DNA from: an uncultured Prevotellaceae bacterium
GTDB taxonomy: Bacteria; Bacteroidota; Bacteroidia; Bacteroidales; Muribaculaceae
Length of the DNA stretch: 63,840 nt
Reading direction: 5' to 3'
NCBI GenBank assembly: GCA_947254205.1
Contig: CAMYCE010000003.1
Coordinates: 1 to 63,840 of the forward strand
Shown: positions 32,358 to 41,633 of the stretch, piece after piece
Layout of the letters: each line of letters opens with the position of its first letter
Position numbering within the stretch: position 1 is the first letter of the stretch
Notes under the pieces: generated by a model
Seen by the model: the letters and a program-made list of their open reading frames with translations, nothing else
Databases searched by the model: none
What the model was told of the DNA's origin: nothing
Position numbers and translations under genes: made by a program

Positions 32358-35300
32358 ATGTCAAACAAGCTTAAATCTTTTTTGCTGTTGATTGTCGTTA
32401 TTTTCATGGCATTGCCTCTTGCTGGTCATGCTGCTGAAAAGAGGACTGTGAAGCAACTGCAATTTGGCAAACAAGTGATTGATGTGGGAGAAGATGATGT
32501 GATCACTTTTTATGGTGTGAATGGTCGCACCCAAATAAATGGTCGCTATTGGAACTCACATTCTCTCACCGTGTTTAAACCTGCCAGTGGCAAGTCAATT
32601 GAAATCGTGTTTAGCGAGGTGAGCATGGAAAACGTGGCTCCCCCTGCTCCCGATGACGATGATGACGATGATTTGTATGGTGCTCCTGCAACTCCAACTT
32701 TCACCTATCTCAACATCTATGCTGGCGACCCCGATGCCAATAACTCATTCAAGTGGGCCACCAAAAAAGAAGAGGTAACTGCCACAACGGTTTTGCCCGC
32801 TGGCAAAATCTTGGGCAAGTTGGAAGGCAAGCAAAGCAATGTTTCTTTTCTTTCGGAGAAAGCCGACGATCCTATCTCGGTGGGCTTCATCTACTTTGAT
32901 GCTTCGGCCACTCGCTGGACAGCCACCGTGCGCTGTGTTGATAATGTGAAGATGACCGTTGCCGAGGCTTTTGCTGCCCATGACAATGTGGTGGCCACTC
33001 CTGCAATCAACAAGGGCATTCCTTTTGCCAATGTGTCGATTACTACACAAGGCATGTCCAACCCCGATGTGCTCACCGGTGTTGAGTTTAAAGTGCCCGT
33101 CAATGCTTCGGCTATCGATGCCACCAAGTTGAAACTCTATGCTGGCAAGGCTGCCGACTATTCGGCTCTTGCCCCCCTCACTGCTACTGTGGTGCCTGCC
33201 GGTGCCGACAGCTACAAGTTCACTCTCAATCATGTGCTCAGTGAGGGCGAAAACCTGTTTACTATTGCAGGTGAATTTTTAGAGAGTGCTCCTGTTGGTG
33301 CTCAGGCTCAAGTTGTGATCACTGGCATTACCACTCAAGATTTGCCTAATGGCTACACCAATTTCCGCCAAGCCATTTCCCCTGTGACAGTGGCAAAACC
33401 TGCCATTGCGCTCATTTCAACCACTCCTCAAGAAATTACTGTGGGCGATGTGCCTGTGAATTTCTATGACGATGGTGGCAAAGATGGCAAAATATCGAAA
33501 GATTTTGAAGGCTCAATCACCTTTGTGCCTGCCACTCAAGGCAAGTCAATTGCCATTGACTTCAAGAAGCTCAAGCTCTTTATCTCATCGTTGGGTGTTA
33601 ATGATGAGAAAAGCGATTTGCTCAAGTTCTATAATGGTCGCAAAGTAGATGAGTCAAAACTCATCACCCGACTCACTAAAGAACTTGAAACGGTGAAATC
33701 GACTGCCACCGACGGCTCGATGACAGTGTATATGCGAAGCAAAACGGGCTATCCCGCCGAAGGTTGGGAAGCTGTGGTGTCGCAATTCAAGCCTGAAGCT
33801 ATGTCCTTCACCGAATTGCTTGCCACCGAGGCCGGCAAGGCGACTGTGGCGGCCGAGAGCAAGAATGTGCAGATGCTGTTCTTTAATGTAAAGACCAAGG
33901 ACACTGAGAAGGCCTTGAAGCTCACCAATGTGAAGCTCACCACTGCCGATGCCAAGAACATGGCCAATGCCACTGTTTACTACTTGGGTAAAAAGAAGGA
34001 ATTCTCAACCAAGAAAAAGGTGGCGACCACTGCTGTGAGCGGTAACGAAATCACCATCACCGGAGAGCAAGAACTCATCGAGGGCAACAACTTCTTTGCC
34101 GTGGTGCTTGATCTCAACGACAAGGCCCTCAATGGCGAAAACATTGAACTCACCTTTGCAGGTGCAACTGTGGGCGGTGAGTTGAGAAACCCCACTAAAG
34201 CCCTCAAAGTGGCACGCACCATCAAGAATGAATGCTATGCCACCAAGGGCAAGCAGTCGCACCTCTTGCGCGACTCTTGGGACTTCTATAGCGAGCCTTC
34301 GAGCTTGTCGTACTCCAAGAACTACAACACTGGAACCGAAGATTGCATCGTGACCTTCACTCCAGCCGAAAAAGATCACAAGGCCATGATTGCGTTCGAC
34401 AGCTTTGATGTGCAATATGCAAGCGCTAATTATGGCACTAAAGCCAAATTTGCAGTTTATAGTGGCACCATTGCCAACAAGGAAAACTTGCTGTGGGAAA
34501 TCGATGCACAGCACGCCAAGACAGGTCCTGGCAAGCAATTGCGCTCCAAGGCTGCCGATGGCTCACTGACCATCGTGTTTAACCCCAAAACCGATCGTGA
34601 CTACTATACAAGACCAGGCTGGAAGGCTGTGGTGTATCCCTTCAAGAACACTGCCATGGAGATTGCCAAGACCCATGTGAAGCAAACCAGCACTGCCGAC
34701 CTCTCAACCGGTGCAACCAATGAGCCTCTCATCGACTTGGAGGTTGTGACCAAGGGATCGCTCACCACCAAGGTGCTCAAAGAGGTGAAACTCAACCTCA
34801 AGGGGCACGAAGCTATCGACAAGGTGAAAGTGATGTATAGCGGTGCAGCCTATAACTTGACCAATGCCGTTGAATTTGGTAGCACTACCGAAATCAAGGG
34901 CGAAGAAGTGACCATTGCCGGCAATGCCGAGTTGGTTGAAGGTAGCAACTACTTCTGGGTGCAAGTCGACGTGAAAGCCGATGCCCAAGCCGGCACTGCT
35001 GTTGATGCTCGTGTGATTTCGATTACCGACGCCGACAACAAGGCGACTGCCGTGACCGAAGATCCCAAGGGCGAGCGCGTGGTGAAGAATGTGCTCCTCA
35101 TGAAACCCGAAGTCATGACCGTGACTGTGACCAACCCCATCAAGTTTTATGACGATGGTGGTCCCGACAATAATTTCTCTAAGAATTTCAAGGGCACAGT
35201 TATCTTCAAGTCGGGTAAACCTGGCCATGCTGTGAAACTCAACTCCAAATCCTTTGTGGTTGTGCGCAACTACTTCTATGTTTACAATGGTAGCGCAGTT

Positions 35301-38300
35301 GATGAGTCGCAATTGATTGGTAAATATAGCTATTCTACGGGCCCGAAAGACATTATTTCTTCGGCTCCCGATGGCTCACTCACTGTGAGATTTGAAACCA
35401 CTTCAAGCGCCAAGGGCTTTGAAATCGATGTGCGCTTGCACGAGCTCACCCCTATCAAGGTTGAGTCGGTGACAGCCGCTGCCGTGAGTGCCACTCCGGT
35501 GATGCGTGGCGAGAGCAATGCACAATTGCAAAAGGTGACTATGCAAGTGACCGGCGATATGAAATCGACCAAGGTTACCGACCTCAAGTTCTCGCTTGCA
35601 GGCACAACCCAAGCCGGCGCCGTCAAGGCCGCACGCCTTTTCTATACCGATATTCACAATGGTTTTGCCACAACCCACATGGTGGGCGAGGTGGTCAATC
35701 CACAAGGCGAAATCGTGTTTACTGCAGCTCAACCCATCGAAATCAATGCCAAGGGCAACTACTACTTCTGGCTCACTGCCGATGTTGATGCTGCTGCCAC
35801 TGCCGGTGGTAAAATTGTGGCCAACCTCATTGATGTGAAGGTTGATGGCGCTTCACTTGCTCCTCAAGCCACTGCCGCCACTCGCGAAATCAAGGCTGGC
35901 GTGAAAGGCAACTTTGTGATTGGTGCTTCAAGTAAGGCCCACTTCAAGACCTTTGGCGAGGCTGTAGCTTCGCTCAAAGTTGGTGTTGAAGGTCCTGTAA
36001 CCTTTGAGGTTGAAGATGGCACCTATGCCCAAAACATCAAGCTCGATGCCATTAAGGGTGCTGGCGTGAACAGCCCCATCACCTTCAAGGGCCAAAGTGG
36101 CGACCGCACCAAGGTGATTATCACAGGTGAACGCTACAACAAGCCCTCCTATGGAAGTGGCAAGAAAGAATATGGCATGGTCAATATTGATAGCACTTGC
36201 TATGTGACTTTCAAGCACATGACTTTTGCTCCCAAAGACCAAACCTATCCTGCCGCCATTCGCTACTTCAATCGCAGCCAGCATGGCACGCTCGACGATG
36301 TGGCTGTCAAGGCCGACCAGTCGACCGACATCTATGGCATGAGTCTTGTGCAAACCAAGTCTTATGACCTGTTGAGCAGCACCGGAAGTGGCAAAAATGT
36401 GTATCTCGATGGCAACAACAACGACTTCTTCACTGTTCAAAACAGCGAATTCACAGGTGGCAGAATCGCCCTCTACTTGGGTGGCACAGGCTATATCTCG
36501 CTCACACGTGAGCAAGGCCTGAAGGTGCTCAATAACACCATTTCGGGTGCAGGTAGCAAGGGCATCTATGTGAGCTCCGAAGACGATGCTCTCATTGATG
36601 GCAACACCGTGACTGTGAACTCGGTGAGCAAATCGGGCTATTGGGGTCTCGACTTGAACCGTGTGCGTGGCAAGACTATTGTGCGCAACAACACGGTAGT
36701 CAACTCGCAAGAGCTTTATAGCTATGGTATGGAAATTAGAGACAATTCCTATGGTAGCGACAACGAGCCAATGCTGGTTTACAACAATGCTATCTCGGTG
36801 AGCAACACTGATACTGGTAGCAAGGGTATCGCCATCAATAGCGATTGCAAAAACATCAGCTTCATCTACAACACAGTGCGCATGGGTGGCAAAGATGCTA
36901 CCACCATCAACTGTGGCAATCGAGGTGATGTGTTGTTTACCGGAATTGTGTTCCAAAACAACTTGCTGCAAAACCTCTCGGGTGCTAAAAACAACATGTT
37001 CTTCCATCGTGCTCTTGCCGAAAAACTCAAAACTGTGGCTTTCAACAACAATGCCTTTACCGATGGCAACATTGTTGATGGCAAAAACATTCAAGCCTTT
37101 GCCACAATGGTGGGCAACACCACCAATATTGTTGAGGCTGCCGACTTTGTGAGCGATGCCGACTTGCACCTCAAGAGTGCAGGCAAGCTCAATGCCGGTG
37201 CCCCCGTTGCATCGATCACTTCCGATGCCGATGGCAAGCCACGCGATGCCGCTAAGCCCACCATTGGTGCCTATGAATACAAAGACATCGTGATCGAGGC
37301 TCCTGCTATCGCCGAGGGCTATCCTGTGGTGGCCAAGGTGGCCGAAACCACTGCCGATGTGAAAACTAAGTGGAATGTGGCCGGCAAACTCTATGCTATG
37401 GTCGAGAAAGTCGAAAACGTGACTCCTGCACCCCAACACATCATGAATGTGCGTGCTCCTCGAGTGGTGACTGCCGACGACCTGCTCGCCACAACTCCTG
37501 TTAACTATGCTGCCGGCACCGAGGCTGTGAGCAACTTTAGCAAGCTCACCCCCGGCACTCAATACAAGGCCTACTTCTTGCTCGAGAGTGCACTCGATGG
37601 CAGCAAGAGCGAGGTGGTGGCAAGTGAGGTGTTCACTACCGACATGAAGTATGACTCGCTCACCATCACCATGGCTCGCCCCTATGCCACTATCCAAGCT
37701 GGCAAGAGTGCAACCCTCACTCCCGTGGTAGCAGGTGGCAAGGCTCCCTACACCTATGAATGGCGCGACCAAATGAACCAAGTGCTGGGCACCGAGGCTA
37801 CACTCACCGCAACTCCTGCCTACACTTGGGGCTACAAGCTCACTGTGACCAGTGCCGATGGACAAAAAGCTGTGGCCAAGACGGGCGTTCATGTGCTGGG
37901 CGATGCAGTGCCTGCCAAGTTTGAAGACAACTATCTTGCCGATGAGTCTTACTTCAATGGCGACAATGCCGATGATGTGATTTACAGTGGCTCCTATGCC
38001 TTCCACATTAACAACATGGGCAACTGGTGGCATGGTTTTGCTATAAGCAATCAAACTGCTACTACCTTCACCGGTTACAGTGGTCCCGATCAATACAACT
38101 CGTCGGTGGGTCATGGCTACGACAACTCCAAGGCCTATAGCGTGGCCTACAGCGATGGTAGCTATGTCGAAATCACCAATAGCAAAGACGGCGCCGACCT
38201 CACAGGTGTGTATGTGACCAATAGTGCATGTGGCGCTACAATCATGCAAAATGGCAATAAATTTGCTCGTGCATTTGCCAAGGGCGATTGGCTCAAGCTC

Positions 38301-38750
38301 ACTGCCACCGGCACCAAGGCCGATGGAACAACAGCCAAAGCCGACTTCTATCTTGCCGACTATCGCGATGTTGATGCTACAAAACGCTACATCATCACCG
38401 ATTGGACTTGGTTTGACCTCAGCTCACTGGGCAAGGTGAAAAAAGTGACATTCACTTTCACCGGAACCGACATGAGCGATAATGGCAAGTGGCTCAACAC
38501 TCCCACCTACTTCTGCCTCGACGACTTCAACGGCACATCTCCCAGCGTTTCGGGTGTTGACCACGTCGACAATGGCAATGTGATGATAAGCGTTGTTGAT
38601 GGTCGCATCAATGTGGCTGGCGCAACTCGCGTAGCTGTCTACACCCTCTCGGGTGCACAAGTGAGCGAGGGAACCACCCAAGTTGATGTAGTGGGTGGAG
38701 TCTACATTGTGGTTGCCGACGGGCAAGCCCACAAAATCATTGTGAAGTAA
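32358..38750 (+). CDS. Giant modular secreted protein with DUF4465 domain and T9SS-like tail (2130 aa)
   Basis: The signal peptide spans residues 1-25. Residues about 30-1180 alternate two kinds of beta-sandwich: CUB-like modules (about 30-200, 345-480, 625-765, 905-1030, the second and fourth with NFYDDGGKDG/KFYDDGGPDN starts) and modules resembling the BNR-repeat neuraminidase N-terminal type (about 205-345, 485-620, 768-910, 1035-1180). Residues about 1190-1640 form a right-handed beta-helix ending in a choice-of-anchor-like DAAKPTIGAYEY. A fibronectin-like segment (1650-1765) and an Ig/PKD-like segment (1768-1848) follow. DUF4465 spans about 1853-2058. The last 60 residues resemble a short T9SS sorting signal (VYTLSGA...GVYIVVA...KIIVK). 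The riboswitch and DUF4465 suggest cobamide-linked surface binding. Confidence 0.85.
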   Translation: MSNKLKSFLLLIVVIFMALPLAGHAAEKRTVKQLQFGKQVIDVGEDDVITFYGVNGRTQINGRYWNSHSLTVFKPASGKSIEIVFSEVSMENVAPPAPDDDDDDDLYGAPATPTFTYLNIYAGDPDANNSFKWATKKEEVTATTVLPAGKILGKLEGKQSNVSFLSEKADDPISVGFIYFDASATRWTATVRCVDNVKMTVAEAFAAHDNVVATPAINKGIPFANVSITTQGMSNPDVLTGVEFKVPVNASAIDATKLKLYAGKAADYSALAPLTATVVPAGADSYKFTLNHVLSEGENLFTIAGEFLESAPVGAQAQVVITGITTQDLPNGYTNFRQAISPVTVAKPAIALISTTPQEITVGDVPVNFYDDGGKDGKISKDFEGSITFVPATQGKSIAIDFKKLKLFISSLGVNDEKSDLLKFYNGRKVDESKLITRLTKELETVKSTATDGSMTVYMRSKTGYPAEGWEAVVSQFKPEAMSFTELLATEAGKATVAAESKNVQMLFFNVKTKDTEKALKLTNVKLTTADAKNMANATVYYLGKKKEFSTKKKVATTAVSGNEITITGEQELIEGNNFFAVVLDLNDKALNGENIELTFAGATVGGELRNPTKALKVARTIKNECYATKGKQSHLLRDSWDFYSEPSSLSYSKNYNTGTEDCIVTFTPAEKDHKAMIAFDSFDVQYASANYGTKAKFAVYSGTIANKENLLWEIDAQHAKTGPGKQLRSKAADGSLTIVFNPKTDRDYYTRPGWKAVVYPFKNTAMEIAKTHVKQTSTADLSTGATNEPLIDLEVVTKGSLTTKVLKEVKLNLKGHEAIDKVKVMYSGAAYNLTNAVEFGSTTEIKGEEVTIAGNAELVEGSNYFWVQVDVKADAQAGTAVDARVISITDADNKATAVTEDPKGERVVKNVLLMKPEVMTVTVTNPIKFYDDGGPDNNFSKNFKGTVIFKSGKPGHAVKLNSKSFVVVRNYFYVYNGSAVDESQLIGKYSYSTGPKDIISSAPDGSLTVRFETTSSAKGFEIDVRLHELTPIKVESVTAAAVSATPVMRGESNAQLQKVTMQVTGDMKSTKVTDLKFSLAGTTQAGAVKAARLFYTDIHNGFATTHMVGEVVNPQGEIVFTAAQPIEINAKGNYYFWLTADVDAAATAGGKIVANLIDVKVDGASLAPQATAATREIKAGVKGNFVIGASSKAHFKTFGEAVASLKVGVEGPVTFEVEDGTYAQNIKLDAIKGAGVNSPITFKGQSGDRTKVIITGERYNKPSYGSGKKEYGMVNIDSTCYVTFKHMTFAPKDQTYPAAIRYFNRSQHGTLDDVAVKADQSTDIYGMSLVQTKSYDLLSSTGSGKNVYLDGNNNDFFTVQNSEFTGGRIALYLGGTGYISLTREQGLKVLNNTISGAGSKGIYVSSEDDALIDGNTVTVNSVSKSGYWGLDLNRVRGKTIVRNNTVVNSQELYSYGMEIRDNSYGSDNEPMLVYNNAISVSNTDTGSKGIAINSDCKNISFIYNTVRMGGKDATTINCGNRGDVLFTGIVFQNNLLQNLSGAKNNMFFHRALAEKLKTVAFNNNAFTDGNIVDGKNIQAFATMVGNTTNIVEAADFVSDADLHLKSAGKLNAGAPVASITSDADGKPRDAAKPTIGAYEYKDIVIEAPAIAEGYPVVAKVAETTADVKTKWNVAGKLYAMVEKVENVTPAPQHIMNVRAPRVVTADDLLATTPVNYAAGTEAVSNFSKLTPGTQYKAYFLLESALDGSKSEVVASEVFTTDMKYDSLTITMARPYATIQAGKSATLTPVVAGGKAPYTYEWRDQMNQVLGTEATLTATPAYTWGYKLTVTSADGQKAVAKTGVHVLGDAVPAKFEDNYLADESYFNGDNADDVIYSGSYAFHINNMGNWWHGFAISNQTATTFTGYSGPDQYNSSVGHGYDNSKAYSVAYSDGSYVEITNSKDGADLTGVYVTNSACGATIMQNGNKFARAFAKGDWLKLTATGTKADGTTAKADFYLADYRDVDATKRYIITDWTWFDLSSLGKVKKVTFTFTGTDMSDNGKWLNTPTYFCLDDFNGTSPSVSGVDHVDNGNVMISVVDGRINVAGATRVAVYTLSGAQVSEGTTQVDVVGGVYIVVADGQAHKIIVK

Positions 38751-38782
38751 TTGCACTAAGTCAATTATAATCCCATTCCCAT

Positions 38783-38824
38783 GCGAGGGCAAGGTTGCTA
38801 ACACACAACCTTGCCCTCGCTATT
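38783..38824 (+). terminator. Terminator hairpin after the giant gene
   Basis: A perfect 15-bp stem (GCGAGGGCAAGGTTG and its complement, 38783-38797/38806-38820) with an 8-base loop followed by TATTT, 33 bases past the stop. Confidence 0.75.
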
Positions 38825-38911
38825 TCCCCCCAACACCAGCCCCAAGTTATACGCCCTCAAAAATCTAAATTGTTCGGATATTATTAAGACTTATAATTCG
38901 TTGGACTCATT

Positions 38912-39130
38912 TTATTTATCACATATATGATTATCCCTTACATTAAGGAGATCTAAGAGTAAATAATGAACATCAAAGATGAGAAATTCTTTAATGAAAT
39001 TAATGTGTTGCTCAACTGCATCTTTAAATCCATTGATAAGTAGAGCTAAGTTTCCATTATTAGAGATAATAGGTTTATCATAGGCATTAACCATCAATGG
39101 AAAATTCTTTTGTCCTATTTCAATATGCAT
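38912..39130 (-). CDS. Possible small gene or gene remnant (72 aa)
   Basis: An AT-rich open frame downstream of the 3' end of tRNA-Lys. It encodes a protein starting MHIEIGQKNFPLMVNAYDK, and coding character continues upstream in frame past 39160, so the 5' part may have been lost. A perfect 13-bp inverted repeat (39168-39180/39192-39204) lies between it and the tRNA terminator. Base composition differs from the neighbours. It could be a remnant of an element once integrated at the tRNA gene. No family recognised. Confidence 0.35.
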   Translation of the reverse strand: MHIEIGQKNFPLMVNAYDKPIISNNGNLALLINGFKDAVEQHINFIKEFLIFDVHYLLLDLLNVRDNHICDK

Positions 39131-39222
39131 TTTATCTTTACATAGCCTATAAACAAAGCTGTATTCGCCAAAATTCCTACTGAGCCCTACTGTAGGAATT
39201 TTGGGGCAGTGTGTTTCAAAAA

Positions 39223-39253
39223 CAAAAAGGAGCACCGTGGTGGTACTCCTTTG
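39223..39253 (-). terminator. Terminator after tRNA-Lys
   Basis: On the minus strand, AAAGGAGTACC pairs with GGTGCTCCTTT, followed by TTTTTG. It lies directly past the tRNA CCA end. Confidence 0.75.
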
Positions 39254-39256
39254 TTT

Positions 39257-39332
39257 TGGTGAACCGCATGGGGCTCGAACCCATGACCCCAACATTAAAA
39301 GTGTTGTGCTCTACCAGCTGAGCTAGCGATTC
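39257..39332 (-). tRNA. tRNA-Lys (anticodon UUU)
   Basis: A 76-base cloverleaf on the minus strand. The acceptor stem is GAATCGC/GCGGTTC with one G-U pair, the D arm GCTCAGCTGGTAGAGC, the anticodon stem CAACA/TGTTG with loop CTTTTAA (anticodon TTT), and the T arm ATGGGTTCGAGCCCCAT. The discriminator base A is followed by a genome-encoded CCA. A TACCTTTG box lies upstream (39356-39349) and a terminator downstream. Confidence 0.97.
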
Positions 39333-39348
39333 TCCGTTAAAAGCGTTG

Positions 39349-39356
39349 CAAAGGTA
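39349..39356 (-). promoter_or_regulatory. Bacteroidetes -7 box TACCTTTG (tRNA-Lys)
   Basis: A TAnnTTTG match on the minus strand, 17 bases upstream of the mature tRNA 5' end. Confidence 0.55.
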
Positions 39357-39413
39357 TTGCTATTTTTGCTAACATGCAAATTTTTGGGCAACTTTTTTCG
39401 GCAATGCTTGATT

Positions 39414-40637
39414 TTATTGGGCTTTTTGCGCCACAATCTTGCAAATTTCGACGATTGTGTTCATCGCTTTTTCCATTGCAGGAATGGGCACATACTCATA
39501 GCGGCCATGCATGTTCATGCCACCGGCAAAGATGTTGGGGCAAGGCAGACCCTTAAACGAGAGTTGCGCACCATCGGTGCCACCGCGAATGGGTTGCACA
39601 ATGGGGGTGACACCTGCATTTTTCATTGCTTTTTCGGCAATTTCAATGATGTGCATCACCGGCTCAATCTTCTCGCGCATGTTGTAGTATTGATCTTTGA
39701 TTTCGATAGTGGCGCAACCGGGGAACTCGGCATTCACCTTGTTGCACAGGTGTTGCAACTCGCGCTTGCGGCTCTCAAAGTGGGCGCGGTCGTGGTCGCG
39801 AATAATGTAGGACAGCACTGTTTTTTCTACACTGCCCTCGATGCCCACAAGGTGATAGAAGCCTTCATAGCCCTCGGTGTGCTCGGGAGTTTCCCAGTGG
39901 GGAATCATTTGAATGAATTGATTGGCGATTCTAATGGAGTTGAGCATCTTGTGCTTGGCCGAGCCGGGGTGAACATTCAAGCCTGTGAATGTGACTTTGG
40001 CTCCGGCAGCGTTGAAGTTTTCATATTCGAGCTCGCCCACATAGCCACCGTCCATGGTGTAGGCCCACTCGCAACCAAATTGCTCCACGTCGAAGTGATG
40101 GGCTCCCATGCCAATTTCTTCGTCGGGGTTGAAGGCTATGCGAATGTCGCCATGCTCAATTTCGGGGTGCTCTTGGAAGTATTCGATAGCCGAGATGATT
40201 TCGGCAATACCGGCCTTGTCGTCGGCTCCCAGCAAGGTTGTGCCATCGGTGACGATGATTTCTTGCCCTTCAAAGTCGGCGATTTCGGGAAATTGAGCAG
40301 GGTCGAGCACCACGTTTTCTTTCTCGTTGAGCACGATTTTGCCGCCCTCATATTTCACGATGCGAGGGTTCACATTGTGGCCACTCATGTCGGGGGCTGT
40401 GTCGAGGTGAGAAATGAAACCAATGGTGGGAATTTTCTTGTTGCTATTGGAGGGCAATGTGGCCATGAGATAGCCGTTGTTGTCGAGCGTGATGTTGCTG
40501 AGCCCCATACTTTCAAGTTCTTGACACAGGTGCTGGGCAAATACCATCTGACCGGGGGTTGATGGTGTGAGATTGGTGAGTTCGTCACTTTGTGTGTCAA
40601 ACTTCACATACTGAAGGAAACGATCTACTAATTTCAT
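39414..40637 (-). CDS. pepT: Peptidase T (tripeptide aminopeptidase)
   Basis: A 407-residue M20B zinc metallopeptidase that removes the N-terminal residue from tripeptides in the cytoplasm. Motifs: GFISHLDTAPDMSGHNV with the first zinc His, TTLLGADDKAGIAEI with the bridging Asp, FNPDEEIGMGAHHFD with the catalytic Glu pair, and the C-terminal IRGGTDGAQLSFKGLPCPNIFAGG. The length is normal. A TACCTTTG box at 40711-40704 drives it, divergent from the nuclease genes. Confidence 0.95.
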   Translation of the reverse strand: MKLVDRFLQYVKFDTQSDELTNLTPSTPGQMVFAQHLCQELESMGLSNITLDNNGYLMATLPSNSNKKIPTIGFISHLDTAPDMSGHNVNPRIVKYEGGKIVLNEKENVVLDPAQFPEIADFEGQEIIVTDGTTLLGADDKAGIAEIISAIEYFQEHPEIEHGDIRIAFNPDEEIGMGAHHFDVEQFGCEWAYTMDGGYVGELEYENFNAAGAKVTFTGLNVHPGSAKHKMLNSIRIANQFIQMIPHWETPEHTEGYEGFYHLVGIEGSVEKTVLSYIIRDHDRAHFESRKRELQHLCNKVNAEFPGCATIEIKDQYYNMREKIEPVMHIIEIAEKAMKNAGVTPIVQPIRGGTDGAQLSFKGLPCPNIFAGGMNMHGRYEYVPIPAMEKAMNTIVEICKIVAQKAQ

Positions 40638-40703
40638 GAGTGTCGATGTTTTTTAGGTGCTGTTTCTTTATTACCACAAAAAACAGTAGTTTTTTAATCT
40701 TAG

Positions 40704-40711
40704 CAAAGGTA
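40704..40711 (-). promoter_or_regulatory. Bacteroidetes -7 box TACCTTTG (pepT)
   Basis: A TAnnTTTG match on the minus strand, 67 bases upstream of the pepT ATG. Confidence 0.5.
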
Positions 40712-40724
40712 ATAATTATTTTTG

Positions 40725-40732
40725 TAATTTTG
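40725..40732 (+). promoter_or_regulatory. Bacteroidetes -7 box TAATTTTG (nuclease pair)
   Basis: A TAnnTTTG match 28 bases upstream of the ATG at 40760. It supports that start over the upstream one at 40640. Confidence 0.5.
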
Positions 40733-40759
40733 CACCAAGCAAATCAAGCATTTTATTTC

Positions 40760-41608
40760 ATGGCAAAACGCAAGAAAAGCAAAACCAAGCGCAGGCAAGC
40801 TGTGCGACGGCGTGTGGCAGTGGCATTGTGGTGCTTGGCAGTGGCGATTGCAGGCTATTGGCTTGTGGAAGTGGCAAGGGGCAATGCTCATGCCAAGCAC
40901 AGGCTCGACAACGCCCGGCAATTGCGCGATGCGCTCGAGGTGGTGAAAATGCCCGACGGAGTGAGCAACCGGCGGTTGGCCTATCATGGTTTTTGGGTTT
41001 ACTTCAACGCCCACCACCACATTCCCAATTGCACTGTCTATGAGCTCACGCGCCATGAAGTTGATGGCCGGCTCTCACGAGCGGGCAGTTTTGAAACCGA
41101 CTCGACTGTGGAGGGGTGTGCACGGCCATGGGACTACACGCTCAGCGGATATGAACGCGGGCACATGGTGCCTGCTCGCGACCTGTTGTGGAGTCGTGAG
41201 GCTTTGCACCACTCGTTCAAGATGACCAATGTGTGCCCTCAAGCCAAGTCGCTCAATGAGGGGGGCTGGGCCAAGCTCGAGGAGAAGGTGCGCGAGTGGT
41301 GCAGGCGCGACAGCGCTCTCATTGTTGTCACAGGCCCTATTTTGTCGGCCCACATGAAAACCATAGGCAAGCAGCACATTGCAGTGCCTCGCCACTTTTT
41401 CAAAATTGTGCTGGCCCCCTATGGCAAGGTGCCCAAGGCTATAGCTTTTATCTATCCCAATGGAGCGTGCAATAGGTCGCTTAGTCACTATGCCGTGCCC
41501 ATTGATAGCATCGAGAAGCTCACGGGCATGGATTTCTTTGACGCCTTACCCAATGAGCTGGAGCACAACTTAGAAAGCAACGTCAATCTCGACCTGTGGA
41601 CCCATTAA
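40760..41608 (+). CDS. DNA/RNA non-specific endonuclease (NUC1 family), membrane-anchored, ERGH variant
   Basis: A 282-residue beta-beta-alpha-Me nuclease. A very basic N-terminus (KRKKSKTKRRQ) precedes a membrane helix at about 19-38, so the catalytic domain should lie in the periplasm. The active-site motif reads YERGHMVPARD (132-135, general base H135) where most relatives have DRGH. The metal ligand N157 is in MTNVCPQ. It is followed 25 bases later by a second nuclease of the same family with the standard DRGH. Likely roles are DNA uptake, nutrient scavenging or defence; none is shown. Confidence 0.88.
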   Translation: MAKRKKSKTKRRQAVRRRVAVALWCLAVAIAGYWLVEVARGNAHAKHRLDNARQLRDALEVVKMPDGVSNRRLAYHGFWVYFNAHHHIPNCTVYELTRHEVDGRLSRAGSFETDSTVEGCARPWDYTLSGYERGHMVPARDLLWSREALHHSFKMTNVCPQAKSLNEGGWAKLEEKVREWCRRDSALIVVTGPILSAHMKTIGKQHIAVPRHFFKIVLAPYGKVPKAIAFIYPNGACNRSLSHYAVPIDSIEKLTGMDFFDALPNELEHNLESNVNLDLWTH

Positions 41609-41633
41609 CTTGGGTTTAAAGAAATAACCTCAC

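Noticed and set aside
35928..38249. 773-codon open frame on the minus strand inside the giant gene
   Set aside because: It is the antisense of a repetitive, codon-biased gene; the His/Val/Gly-rich translation has no domains and the plus-strand frame is clearly coding.
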